Origin: Macquaria australasica | Lineage: Eukaryota; Chordata; Actinopteri; Centrarchiformes; Percichthyidae | Direction: 5' to 3' | DNA: 64,000 nucleotides | Assembly (NCBI GenBank): GCA_005408345.1 | Contig: SEMN01000639.1 | Location: 206,487 to 270,486 of the forward strand | Shown: in pieces, positions 1 through 12,120 of the stretch | Layout: each line of letters opens with the position of its first letter | Numbering within the stretch: position 1 is the first letter of the stretch | The notes under the pieces: model-generated | The model's database searches: none | What the model saw: only the letters and a program-made list of their open reading frames with translations | Told to the model about the DNA's origin: nothing | Program-made: the position numbers and the translations under genes

Positions 1-523
1 TAATTGCTCCAATAATTATCTCCATGTTTGGGGTGAACCCCTGAATTTGCACCTGAATATAAAAATGAAGGTCCTTTTAGGTACAAATGAAGGGGTACAT
101 GTAACATTGTTTTGTAAATTTAGGGTGGTTTTACTTCTTTAAAATCCCCTAAACTGTGTAGATAATCCACTGAAAATACTATAATATGAACAAATGAATT
201 TACCCATTAATTAACCCCAGATTTGAGGTGCAAATGCCTGAGTACTGACTGGAATATAAACCCTATAAAATATAAATAATTTTCATCTGAAAACCTTTCA
301 GACCTCCATGTAAACCAAAACTCTAATGACCCCAAATGACTTCCTAAAATAAAACATAAAATAAACCCAAATACTGTTCAGTACGGAGGCTAAGGAATGG
401 CCCCCAAAAAATTACTCTCAAGATAATGATTGTTGCATCCACAGACGTTTTTGGCTTCCGTAGTTCAGAGGTTAAAAAAATCCCTTAAAATGTTATTAAT
501 TTGCACCTGAAAATAGTTCATAC

Positions 524-843
524 TACAGAAGCCAAGAACAGCAGTGCACACAATCATTTTATTTTACCCCATTATCTCGAGATCATGAGTTGATTATCTC
601 GGGATAACGGACTCGTTTACTCGTGGTAACAGGATAATTATTTCGTTTCTCTGGAAAAAAACAGGTTGTTTGCTCAAGACAATGTTAATTATCACATTAT
701 ATCGAGACAACAGCCTCTTGTTTTTTCAAGATAATTATCCTGTTATCACGAGAAAATGACACTTTTATTCTGAGATAACGAGATAATAAACTTGTGATCT
801 CGAGTACAATTATTGTGACCGCGGCTGTTCTCGGCTTCCATAC
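524..843. repeat. Foldback (inverted-repeat) element rich in TTATCTCG motifs
   Basis: The left arm starts near 524 (acagaagccaagaacagc) and is matched in reverse complement by the right arm ending near 843 (ctgttctcggcttcc). Both arms continue inward with repeated blocks such as TTATCTCGAGAT and GATAATTATCCTGTTATC. The structure is that of a non-autonomous foldback DNA element. No coding frame of length is present inside. Confidence 0.65.
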
Positions 844-1592
844 AAACAATGACATTTACCATTTATGAAAATTCTCTATTGCAGTTTCAAAAAGTCTTTA
901 ATTTCCTCTCTCCTATTCTTCCACACTTACTCCTCAGCATCTCCATATGCACTAGTTTCTTGCCCCGGCTGCAGGCTTGTTAACACTCTCCTCTGTCCCT
1001 GCCCATTAAGCATCTGGCCCTGCTATGTGACATGCCGGAGCAAAATTTCTGCTTTTATTTTTTTGGCCTTATTTTGGTGGCTTTTTGTTGTCATGAAGCT
1101 CAATGGTAATTGGCTTGCCATCAGCCTGTCAGAGTGGCGCAGCCGGGCCTTGTGGGTAAATGAATGTCAGTGTCAGTGTCCGGTGCTGAAAACAAACAAC
1201 CTCATCCCTCCGCGAGCCCAGGGCGCGAGGCCGCCTGTCGGAACTCATCTGTCCTCGGTTTAATCCCCCTCCCGTGCTCTGTGCAGGACCGGGACGAGGA
1301 GGGGAGGGGTGGATAGAGAGGAAAATGAGGAGCATTTGCATCTAAATGGAATGTTTTTCTTCCCTTCATTCCTCCTTCTCTATTTGTTTGATAATGACTT
1401 GGTTATGTGCAGATCGAGGCATGAGAGAAAATCCTTCTATCTTCTAGTGGCTTCAGTTTTGAGCAGAAATTTACACCTTAATACATCTCAATCCTGTCTT
1501 TTCTTTGTTCTAGCTGCTGTTTTATATTGAATCTGTTAGACCCTCACACTCACTATGTGTTGCTGTCATCCTTCCTCTCTTGGGAGTAAGGA

Positions 1593-1612
1593 GGTGTGTG
1601 TGTGTGTGTGTG
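1593..1612. repeat. (GT)n microsatellite
   Basis: About ten GT dinucleotides in a row. Confidence 0.9.
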
Positions 1613-2639
1613 AGAAATAAGTCCTCCTGCCCTCCTTTTAGTCAGTGTTCATGTAAAACACCACCACACTTGACATTCACAGGATTATGTAACCTGAAGG
1701 CCCTGGAGAACTTCACAACCCTTGCACCATGACACTGTCTGCTTCTTTTCCTCAGGAGAGAGCGTGACATGTCTTCTTGCCTCAGGTCACGTTTAAATGC
1801 ACACTCACAGTTGAATGTTCTCATCTTTCAGCTATGGCATGGATTATGTGTTAGTCCCACACCATGATACAAACATCCTGTTTACACACTGCACCACATC
1901 CACCTCCAGGGGAATAATGATTCTTGCATGATCCTGTATTATTAATTCATGTCCAGCGGTATGGGTTCAGCAGGAGTGTGTCCGCTCCATACGCAGTTTT
2001 TTCGGCCCTGGTGGGCAGCCTTTTAGCCTGTCTCCCCCCAACTCCCTCACCCCTGACTTTCCCCAGCCTCACTGTCCAGGTCCCTTCTCCCATTAGGAGG
2101 CATAATGATGCTGAATTATTCACTGATGTTTGAATAATTCAAGGTGAAAAGGCTCATTGACTGAAGGAGAAAATGTGCCAATCTGCTGTCTTGAGCATCA
2201 GTCAGGACTTTCTTAATGAGCGAGAGAACTGAAGTGTGTGTTCTCACACACACACCTTAAAAGCAGCAGAGGTGATTCACATTAAAAGACGTCGTGTAGT
2301 CGTGTACTTTTATTAATGCTGTTTTACATCATGAAAATGTTCTCAAAAAATGTGCTTTTAATACTTTTCATTGTTGCTCTTTTAATTCAGGTTTAGTCTA
2401 TTAACATTAAATATACAGAACTAATCATTTATTTTGTTCTGAATGAATCACAAGAAAACAATTCTACTTAGAAGAACAAAAACATTTTTCATATAGTTTC
2501 ACGTAGATATATAAACACACACTAATAGAACTATCTAATCAATTGTGTCAACCTTAATGCTGCTATAATCAATATTTCATTAAAATATGTGTAATGTGAT
2601 ACATGTCAATCATGACGAACTCAAAGAATTATCAGCAGA

Positions 2640-3135
2640 CTCTGCAGTTTCCCTCAGCTTTACGGGGCATTTTAGCATCTTTCGGCTCATTGTTTTGGTG
2701 TTTTGTCCCGCAGCTTTAGTGTTTTGATTCACTCCCCACTCTCATCACCATTCCAGGAAGCTGTTTTCAGCGAAAAGCTCTAAAAACCTGCTGTACTCTG
2801 CGTGTCCAGCATCAGACAGCAGACAGGCAAAGTTAGCGGCTAGCTAGTGGAGCAATAAGCAACTGAAGAGCCAGATATTTCCCTCAGGAGTTGGTGGAGA
2901 CCAAAACAGAGCAAAAAAGGAGAGTGAATATTGGACTTAGATTCATCATTTGGCCTGAAACAAGACAAAAAACTGAAGTCTAATGTTGCTCCATGTCTGC
3001 TGGATGTGTAAAGAAGAAACAAGTTTGCTTACACGTTAGCCATAGCAACTTAAAAGGTGATAATGTGTTAGTGTTGTGTTTACAGTTTGTTGTACTGCCC
3101 CCAAATGGCCAGAATCTATTAATGGGGCTTTAACT
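2640..3135. repeat. Probable dispersed repeat
   Basis: The sequence has the character of a common fish interspersed repeat: short T- and A-rich blocks, the phrase agcggctagctag, and an end in 'ggggcttta'. The call rests on recognition of style rather than on a second copy in this window, so confidence is limited. Confidence 0.35.
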
Positions 3136-3434
3136 TACATGTGTATGTGACACAGAAACTTTAATATGCTGATATCTTGATCCTTAGTAAGTATAGGAGA
3201 ATTACTGCTTCAGACACTGTGCTAACTTTACTATAAACTGGGCCAAACATTTTCCCACGATGACCTTAAATCAGTTGTTTTATCTGCCTAACTATTTAAA
3301 CCACAGTCTACAGATTCTAGAATTTTGAATTTTTTGGGAGACCATACAATTTCTTTTAATTTCACTTCTTTTAAATGATTTGAAAAAAGGCATACTGTTC
3401 AAACTTCCAGGACACCAGCCCTTAACCCTTCAGG

Positions 3435-5627
3435 TTAGTCATCGCTGTCATCTTCCTCATCTGGGTCCTGACTTTCATAGCTGTCCTCTGTGACGTAGCT
3501 GTCAGGGTTTTCCTGGTTGTCAGCAGACTCGTCGTCGTCCTCCGTGTTCACCCTCCCTGACAGGACGTCCTCTATCCAGTCCTCCAGCTCCTCAGCGGTG
3601 GGCAGGTCCTCGTCGTTGGACATGTCCAGCCACACGCTGTCCGCCTGGAACACAGAGCACCAATAAAGCCACGGTAAGGGTTAATAAACACTTCACTCTG
3701 GTGCAGTCAAAGATTGTAACCATTACTTACATCTGTGACGTTGACCACACCGATCTGAGGCCTAAACAGGTCCAACTTGAAGGTTTTTTCCCAGTAAGTA
3801 GTCAGCTGGAGGAGCGAGACAAACCAGGTTAACTTAGACTATCAGTGACCTATTTTACATTTGAAAGAAATATGATTGTTGTTAAAACACAATTTTGTAC
3901 AGATATTGTTTCTCAAACACATTTTGAGAAAGATTTTTGATACTCTTGTTAGAAATAGTAAGCTAATGATGTGGCAGAACCAGAGGGAAGTCATCAGGGT
4001 CGATCCAGACGATGCTGAGCTCTGGGTTGTTGGTGTTGTCTCTGGCCACGTCTTTCAGGATCTCTAGGAACTCATAGCCATCTGCGATTGACAGAAGAGA
4101 GGAACCATCAGCTCACCTTCAGGTACTACAGCCAACAAAAAAGGAAACAACTGTGAAACCAAAAAGGAAAAGGCACAGACCTGGATCTTCCTCCTCAGCA
4201 AACGCGACAATATGTATTCCATCCATGTCATCCTCCTAGAAATTGAAGAGTTGACAGCACAAGACTGCATAGTGTTATAGGTTTGAATCACTACATAGGA
4301 ATGGTTATTTCTTACATATAACCATACTGTATGAATTGTCCTAATGTGGCCCCTCAAATCAGCTCAGTTCTATGAAAATGTATCTCTACAATATAGTTTC
4401 GGGGGCCAACTCTGTCAGCTTTGGTAAGACCAAACAACCACTCACCCATGTTTCAAACATATTCTCTGCCCGGAGCTTCCTCAAAGTAGCCCTGTAAAGA
4501 GCACACTTTCATAAAATGCTTCAGGTTTTAACAGTGTTGAAATAACCTTTAATAATTTATAAATCTAATTAACCTTCGGTGTTGGTTGACAAATTCGACA
4601 ATGTCCATCTCTGACAGAGGCCTGCCAGGCAGGATGGCCGGCTCCTCCATGAACGGCTCATAAAAATTCACCTCGTTCATCTTGAGGGAGAGATGTTTGG
4701 CTACCTAAAACACACAATATGCCAGGATTTCATTATGATTAGCGGATGGAGGATGTAATTATGGAGTTTTGTTTAATGAGTGGATGAAGCTCATTAAACA
4801 AACAGATCTGAAGGGTTTCATTCAAAAATTGATTTTCTAATAGATGCATTTTACATTGGAAAAATAATAATAAAGTTCTTTCAACTTTGTGCAATGCTTC
4901 TCTTCTCTCCCAAGTGTGTTCAAAGATGAACTTGAAAATAACGGTCCACCAGAAGAGCTATCTCCCATCATTGCAGTGTGTTGTTATTCATTCATATTTT
5001 TTTTTTTCAGGAAATAGGCTTATTTGCTTTCTTTTGCTGAGAGTTAGATGAGAAGATCAATACCACTCCCGTGTCCGTATGCTAAATATGAAGCTACCTC
5101 TAGCTTAGCTTAGCATAATGACTGGAAACAGGGGGAACCTGTTAGCCTTGCTTTGTCTGAAGTTAACAAAATTTGTCTGCCAGCAACTCTAAAGCTCGTT
5201 AATTAACGCATTACGGTGGCACAAGACACTGATTCTAGCCAAGAAATAGTCTGGCACACAACCCTAGTAAAACCACAACCTAAAACAAAAGATATAACGT
5301 GTTAATTAGTGAGTTTTAGAGGTGACAGATGAATATTATTACATTTGGACATAGCCAGGCTAGCTGTTTCCTGAAGCTGTAGCTTCATATTTAGCATACA
5401 GACATCAGAGTAGTATTGATCTTTACATCTAACTCTCAGCATCTTTCCCAAAATGTCAAACTATTAACAAGCAATGTGTATGTGAAAGGAATCAATATTA
5501 ATGCAGATTATGATGGGTTTTTTGTACATCAAGACTTACAGATTTATCAAATGTAGCAAAGAACTTGATGTAAGGTTGAAAACGCTCAGAGGCCTCTTGA
5601 AAAGCTTTGTAATCTGAGAAAGAGGGA

Positions 5628-5666
<39 letters not shown>

Positions 5667-8600
5667 ATGAGGAACTCGAGAGGGAATGACAGAAACCAAA
5701 GATGAGTAAAACAGATTTAAGTGTGGAACTTCATTATTCACATTCTGGTCACATTCCTAGCCGAATCTACAGTATGTGATCAGGAAGGCAAGCAGTGAAC
5801 CCCACTCGCTTCATTCAATTTCCCATCATGATTGCACTGTCTTCACCCAAGTAACAAAGTCTCCCTTAATACAGTTTTATACGCTTGTAACGTGCTCCTG
5901 GCTCTTCTCCCAACAAGGTCACAACCAAGGACCAGCCTATCTCTGGACAGAAATAGGCTCCATAATGAAACTTCATGCCACTGTCATACCGGGCCAGATA
6001 GCATCTTCCCTCTCACTTTTTCTCCTTTTTTTTGAGAGGAACTATAATTGCAGTTTGACCTATTAGACAGAGAACTAGAAGCTATTTAAAAGCTCTCCTG
6101 AGGCTGAGTGAGAGTGTCACAGTCTGGAATCAGGTTTCCCTTTAGCATCTGGGGAACACGATATGGCAACTTTAGGGGACATAGAAACAGTGTAGATGTC
6201 ATTTTTAACCAATCACACGCTCCTTATCTTTGTTAATGAAAACACAAATGCATTAAAACACACACACTAGCACATATGAGTTTGGTGGTAAACTAACATG
6301 AATCTTCTCCCTTGAAGTAACCAATGAGGCGGATGTCTTCCTCCATCCTCTCGAAGGCTCGTAGCTCCATGGCATTATTGATCATTTCAACTGGGTCTTC
6401 CAGCACCTAGGGGGCGGTATAATAATAAGGTAGGTGAAAAAGTCCCATTCATTTTTCTATAGACATCATTATGTGACTCACAGTTGTAACTGCAACAATG
6501 ACACATTTTGAATTCTCTACAGCTCTGATTCATGCCTCTGACTGGTTTCTTCTCTATAGCAACGGCGGCTGAGGCTCATGGGTATTGTAGTGTTGCGAGC
6601 CGTCCGCCAAAATGATGGACAAAACATGATTTATCAGAAACGAAGTTGAAATAATTGAAACGTATAGGATCGTAACCTTATCTGGGAAAGTCCCGTGTTT
6701 CTATGTTGGGTAACATTGAGGATGTTTTTTAAAAATGTCTATTCCTTTAAATGTATTCATGTGAAAATGTCACAGGTTATCACTTTAATAAGAAATACCT
6801 TCAGGGGAAAATGACATGAAAGTTACTGCTGGATCTTGTATTACTATGGAATACATCATTTACAAATATCCTAACAAGGCTGCAGCTGTTAATTGCTTGA
6901 GGATTTCTTCTCTCATTGGCTGACAAGGTTACACATCTAAAAAGTAGCAGGATCAGATTTTCCACTCACATCCAACAGAAACTCCACCAGTGTGTCTGCT
7001 GAGAGCTCCCCATCAAACTCAATGACACGGTCGTCCTTGAAGACGTACAAGCTGCCCACCTCCTCCAGACCTAATTAAGCAGCAGGAGTATAGTATACAT
7101 GTAGGACTTTAAGAAAGCAAATTTGAGGGCTTCACATTTAGAGAAAAGCAGCAAAGACACCGTTGTCATACAGTTTCAGTAAATTACAGGCAAGGAGGGG
7201 AAGGCAAAGTCAATATTTTGGCACAAGGAAACGTGAGGAGGGATTTTACAGAAAACACTGATCTAGGATAAAAGCAAAATCCAAACTTAGACATTCAGCA
7301 TGCACAGTAATGCAACTGACACTGTGGTAGGCTACTGTGGAATGATATGAAGACACATGAGTCATACCCAGTTTTTTGGCTACTTTGGCATCCTTCTGGG
7401 AGTCCACCATCCCAAAACCGATGTCTTTGTTCTCCAGGACCTGAGCTGTGAGCTGGGTGTTCACACAGACGGTGTCAGTCAGCATAAGACAGAAAATGAT
7501 TGTACATCTTAACTCTTTGTCTGTAAAAACCGTGAGTCAGGCCAGAAATGAAGGTATTGTCTTGGACTCAGATCTACATTATAGCAGCCATATTGAATCA
7601 GTTTATCATCTAAAATATATTGCTAGTATAAGAGGACTCATGTTGAAACAGGATGTTGAAACGTTGGTCCTCGAACTTCTCTCAAGCAGATCAGGCTGTT
7701 GCAGTCTTCTCAGGTCAACCAAATAAAGCTCCAACTACAACTTGTTCAAAATGCAGCTGCCACAGTTTTAACAAAATCAAAGAAATATGAACATATTACA
7801 GCATGTTAGCCTTTAAAGCACCACTGTGCATACGTAGCTAGAGCCTCACAGAGCCGCTATAGCATGCTTGCTGTAGTCTCTTGTTATCTTTCTTATTTAA
7901 TGCAATTTGAAAAGCACTTTGAAACATTACTGTGTTGCCTTCCTTTACACAGTGATTCATGGTGGATAAATTAAGTATGGGGATGTCTTTATTTTATTCA
8001 GATGTGTGAATTATGACCAGGACGCAGCTACCATTGACAAGGTGATCTCCTCTGTATTTTTTCTGGGAATTTGGGGACTTTAATGTCCTGAGGAGTTTTC
8101 AATATACCATTACACACAAATTACATATGCTTTTTTAAAGGCCATTTTATTTTATTTTATTTTTATTAATATTATTTTTCTTCTGAATATATTACATAAT
8201 AGGCTATTTCTATGGGATAACGTTCAATAACATGAAGTGATTTAGAGGGTGTTTTTCCACCAGAATCATATTCTTCACAGTGTGGACTGTGGCATGTAGG
8301 CCATCATAAGGCAGTGATTCCCAACCTGGGTACCAGGCCGTATCCATGAAGGGGTCATAAGATAAGCCTTAGCGGTCATGCTATGATTAACAAGATAGTA
8401 AAGATGACAAAACACAGTTCTGCTACACAAAAAAAGCTTTTCAAAACTCAACAACACATGAAACAAGTTACGAGGGGTCCCAAGTGGACATTGCTACATT
8501 TTGAGTCACAAGGCTAAAGGTTTGGGAACCACTGATGTAGAAAGATAACATTTCCAGAAAATCATAATCTTCTTACCCTTGAAAAAGACTAACTGAAATC

Positions 8601-11352
8601 ACCTAAACTGTTAAACAGAGACTCCATAGATCAGCCTGGGATCAAAACACTTACACCAACACCCTCTGCTCTGCACTTTGCATTTAGCTTGGCACTTCTA
8701 CGTTGTGTATTTGAGCTGGCATCCACAGCTGCTGCTGTCTTCGTCAATACATCTTTTCATTACCAAGGTGTGTGTGTGTGTGTGTGTGTGCTGAGAGCCC
8801 CCTGTGGAGTTTTACTTGTTAGGGGGAAGCTGTGAGTCAGGACTGCTTGCCTTTCAGTTCGCGTTGCTTGAGGAAGGAAAACAAATTTAGAAATACAGCT
8901 GAAGAGAAGAGACTTGGGTTCTGTTTCAAACAGTGCATGAGACATGACAGGAATGCATAAGGTAGGTGAGAACAAATTCAAGGTGTGAAAAACATGGGAA
9001 CCCTTTTCTCATACTTTTAGCTCATAAATAAGAAGGAAAGGGATGAAAGTGAACACATCCACTTATTTCTAGTTCACAGCCAGGTAGTAGAGAGTTTTGG
9101 GAACAAGCTATAATTAACAGAATGACCTAGAAACAATCCCTGGATACATGTGAACCACAGAGGAGCACTGCTTGCCAGTTAAGGGAGTGTGCAGGTAAAA
9201 CATTGACTCTGCCCATCAAACTGTGACGGTGTGACAGCTATAAATCCTACTTCACTTCACTTTATGGTTAAGCAGACATTCCACACATCAAGGAGACAGA
9301 GGAAGAATGAGGCATTCAGTGTTTGGTCTTCCAACGGGGGTGGGGGTGTGTGTGGGGGAAATCACTGACTTGTTATGACAGGTTAGAGTCAAATGAGCGC
9401 GGCGGTGAGGCTGCAGGTCTAACCCGCGGGGATTTGAGCTGTAGCTTATTGAGACATTTTTATGTTATCAGTGACATCAGATATATCAGGGCACTGTATG
9501 TCACAACAGATACGTCTCTCAACTCCAGCTCTCTTGGATCAGTAATGACGTCGTCTTGGCAGGATTCAGGTGTTGCGTACCTGAAGAAGTCAGTGGCAGT
9601 GTCACTGAAAATTATGGATTTGTAGGAAAGCCACGCTAGCAGCTCTGTGAGGCTGCACAGCGGTGCTTTGAGCTAAATGCCAACATCAGTATGCACATAT
9701 GCTCACAATGACAAGCAGGCAGGATGTTTTACCACGTTCACCATCTTAATTTTGAATAATTTTGCATGCTCACATTTTGCTAATTAGGACGAACACAAAG
9801 CACAGTTAAGTCTGATGGGAATGTCATTAGTTTTGCAGGTATTTCAAATCAAAGTAAAGCTGAAGTTATTAGTCCATTTATTGATTAGTCACTTGACAGA
9901 ACATTAATCAGCAACTATTTTGAACATCAATTAATAAGTTACTAAATTGAATATGTTTGGATTTTGGACTGTTAATTGAACCAAACAAGATATGAATATA
10001 TCTGAGAAATTGTCAGTTAATTTCGTACATACTGAGATATTTCACTGGCTAAGTAAAAACTTTGGCACTGGGTGAAAAGTCAGAGGATCACCAAAGTTGT
10101 TAGGATTCAAGAAATTAAAATTGAAGTTAGAAACTGAATGGCAGTCCATCAAATAGTCGTTGAGATATTTCAGTCTGGACCAAAGTGGACCAACAGACCA
10201 ACATTGCCATCCCTAACGCCACACCACTAGCTTGGCTAAAAACGGCAAACATTATCTGCTTCCAGCTTCTCAAATGTGAAGATTTCCCACTTTTCTCTGT
10301 TCCTCATTGCAAATTAGATATCTTTGGGTTTTGGACTGTTGGTCAGACAAAACAAGAAATTTGAAGATGTCTGAAATGGCCTTTGGGAACATGAGATGGG
10401 CATTTGTCACTAATTGTTTGAAATTAAATGGCAAAAAATTGGTTGCAGCAAAGTAGAGATGGAACCACTTTCTAATAAGGCAGCTTTTATACAAGGTTTA
10501 TAAGTTGTAAGTAGTAGCTTTGTTAATGGTTAATTAATCATTTACTTATGCTTTATAGAGGTCGTGATAAATCCCTGACTTGACTGGACTTGTTTGACCA
10601 ACATCCATTTATTAACAACCGTTTCACTTTTACAACTGCAGACTTGTTGAATTAAAAACCCTTTATGAATCAAACATTTACAACTTTAGTTGTGATGGTT
10701 TTTGAAAGTTGAGAATAAGTATTTATTAATGGATTCCTAACATCTATAACAGCAGTATTACCAAATAGAAAGGATACACCTGCCAAAGGGATTTTCACAA
10801 CCTGGCAATCCAAAATTGACCAACTAAATAAAGGTGTTAGTTGCAACAAATGAACCTTTTGCAAAATGTGACCTATTACAATGTGGTATCATAGAGATTC
10901 CTCTACATCTCTGAAATGTAGAAAGATGCCCAGTTTTTAGGGGGCGCTAAAGGGCATTCACTTCACTTTTTCAGATTGCTCTCTTTCCATGTCTCAAACC
11001 TTTGCAGTTAACTCAAATCTCTAATCACCATGTCTTCCGCTTTTCCTCTACAACCACTCTTGGGATTTTGTGTGTCTTTACTAACTCCTCCAGTTCCCCT
11101 CTTCCTTACCTCCAGCACCAGCTCTGTCATCTGGAACCTCTTCTGCAGGCCCTTGTTGGCAGGCAGTGGTTCATGGTAGAACAGGCACAGCAGGTCGTAC
11201 CTCTTCAGAGCCTTCTTGTAGTTGCGCTCGTTGACGTCCAGCACCCTGTCCTTCCCGTCAAAATTAGGGAACTCGAGACCTTCCTCAGCACTGCAAAGGG
11301 AAACCAGGCGAAGGCACAGGCCGGATAGTAGAGAAAGCCAGATTTGCTGCAT
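3435..11352 (-). CDS. casq2: Calsequestrin-2, complete 11-exon gene
   Basis: Calsequestrin is the high-capacity, low-affinity Ca2+ buffer of the sarcoplasmic reticulum lumen and works with triadin, junctin and the ryanodine receptor. Coding exons, 5' to 3' on the minus strand: 11110-11352, 7368-7452, 6970-7070, 6298-6406, 5540-5613, 4574-4704, 4446-4491, 4181-4235, 3981-4081, 3731-3805, 3435-3644. They sum to 1230 nt, giving 409 residues plus stop (human CASQ2 is 399). Phases are continuous. A signal peptide (MQQIWLSLLSGLCLRLVSLC) precedes the mature start EEGLEFPNFDG. The body matches the three thioredoxin-like domains. The C-terminus has PTAEELEDWIEDVLSG and then a roughly 35-residue Asp/Glu-rich tail ending EEDDSDD, the Ca2+-polymerisation region. 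WIEDVLSG, KMNEVNFYEPFMEEP and LFRPQIGVVNVTDADSVW favour CASQ2 over CASQ1. I chose the Met at 11352; an in-frame Met at 11370 would weaken the signal peptide. The donor after 3981 (GTTCTG) is weak. Confidence 0.93.
5003..5465. repeat. Foldback/MITE element in casq2 intron
   Basis: The left end reads inward as GAGAGTTAGATGAGAAGATC (5039-5058) and the right end holds its near reverse complement (gatctttacatctaactctc). Outer flanks also pair (aggaaataggcttatttg versus the cccaaaatg side). The inner part contains gcttagcttagcataatgac and agccaggctagctgtttcc, which recur in the element at 43438-44255. This is a widespread fish non-autonomous foldback family. Confidence 0.75.
5631..5663. repeat. (GA)n microsatellite
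   Basis: Near-perfect GA run in the casq2 intron just upstream of the exon at 5540-5613, close to its acceptor. Confidence 0.9.
7530..7970 (+). mobile_element. Relic of a non-LTR retrotransposon (reverse transcriptase C-terminal region)
   Basis: On the plus strand, antisense to casq2 intron 1, the frame at about 7530-7726 reads like the C-terminal part of the L2/Rex1-type LINE reverse transcriptase. It has a V..A.NEGIVLDSDLHYSSHI block, then HLKYIASIRGLM, DVETLVLELLSSRSGCCSLL, and after a stop the remains of the FKMQ.AA segment. Stops and frameshifts follow, so it is dead. The AT-rich tail to about 7970 includes aatttgaaaagcactttgaaaca, typical of these 3' ends. The clade assignment is from motif memory. 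Confidence 0.65.
8312..8534. mobile_element. Short hAT-like MITE
   Basis: The left end CAGTGATTCCCAACCTGG and the right end (reverse complement CAGTGGTTCCCAAACCTT) are imperfect terminal inverted repeats starting with CAGTG, as in hAT non-autonomous elements. No intact transposase frame is present. The flanking 8 bases do not match, so the target duplication has decayed or the ends are off by a few bases. Confidence 0.65.
8767..8790. repeat. (GT)n microsatellite
   Basis: About twelve GT units in casq2 intron 1. Confidence 0.9.
9860..10250. repeat. Dispersed repeat cluster: GATTAGTC/TTTGGGTTTTGGACTGTT family plus a second family
   Basis: The first part (about 9860-10040) holds ttgattagtcacttgacagaa and ggattttggactgttaat, which recur at 10255-10560, 13855-14060, 21170-21605 and about 56862-56935. 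The second part (about 10050-10250) contains gttgagatatttcagtctgg and caacagaccaacattgccatccc, a different fish repeat. Related text appears near 52660-52760 (gatcctctgggaaccac). Confidence 0.6.
10255..10560. repeat. Second copy of the TTTGGGTTTTGGACTGTT dispersed repeat
   Basis: Shares cttctcaaatgtgaagatt, atctttgggttttggactgt, and aacatgagatgggcatttg with the copies at 13855-14060 and 21170-21605. No coding content. Confidence 0.6.
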
Positions 11353-12120
11353 TGTTGTCCAGCTGTGCAAGCTAGAATGAAGTTGGCAGAGAAATCAAAG
11401 AACCTCTCAAGGCTCAACTTGAGGAGTACAATAGATACCATGCAAAGATAAGCTAAAATTCCTCTACAGATTTGACCTCTCTAACAAATCTGAAATATTA
11501 TCACAAATATTTCATCACTATTTTTTCTCTCTCTGCTTCTCTCTATTGCTCTCCTTTGATATCCCTCCCTCTCCACCTGTCTTCTGTATCCTCCTCTCTC
11601 CGTCACTCAGTCTTACTGCCCCAAATCTCCCAGGAGGGTCTCTTCCTTTCCTCCCTTTCCCTCCCTGACGGAGAAACTCGCCTCAACAATCCATTTGCAG
11701 GACAATCATCCATGTGATAGTCATTTATGCCCTTGAAATAAAGTCAGAAATTAGAACAGAGAAGCTGTGGGGACTTCATCAGACATTAATCAGCAATGAC
11801 ATGATCCATATCAAGGGAAACGATAGGGCATTGGCTATATGCTTTGCAAAATGAAATCTCGTGCTATAAAAAATAAATAGAGAATTGACTGATTTATTTA
11901 GTCGGGCAGAATGTGAATGTGAATATAAAAAGGCAGATTTTGTGAGGAGTATCCCTTTAATGCCAATTTGGACTAAACTTTCAAACGTTACGGTAGCCGA
12001 ACCTGTAAATGAATTTCGCTGTGCGCATTACCGTAATGGCTGTATTCAGTCAGAAGTAACAGATCGCAGACCACCGCGTTGTTTCTCCCCTTCAGACAAA
12101 GCTGGAGGATAGAGGGAGAA
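11353..12120. promoter_or_regulatory. Head-to-head intergenic region between casq2 and poglut1
   Basis: The two start codons are 767 bp apart and point away from each other, so both 5' UTRs and core promoters must fit here or use this region. A TATA-like/AT-rich box, TATAAAAAATA, lies at 11865-11875. Its surroundings (CTATTTATTTTTTATAG on the minus strand) resemble an A/T-rich muscle-type element, which would suit casq2. It does not exactly match the MEF2 consensus. A pyrimidine-rich tract fills about 11520-11670. Assignment as a shared promoter is inference. Confidence 0.4.

Larger units (their letters stand above)
1..3434. other. Non-coding left flank, downstream of casq2
   Basis: I see no credible exon here. 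The longest open frames (for example at 865-1263) have no recognisable domain and no splice context. The stretch holds a foldback element at 524-843, a short (GT)n tract at 1593-1612 and a probable dispersed repeat at about 2640-3135. Since casq2 is transcribed leftwards and ends at 3435, its 3' UTR must lie in the right part of this stretch. TTTATT at 2428-2433 (AATAAA on the minus strand) is one possible polyadenylation signal. Confidence 0.6.

Noticed and set aside
865..1263. 132-residue plus-strand frame in the left flank
   Set aside because: No domain, poor start context, low-complexity content and no splice partners.
11353..11370. Upstream in-frame Met for casq2
   Set aside because: Would add six residues with a Trp and polar start before the signal peptide. 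The Met at 11352 gives a standard signal sequence.
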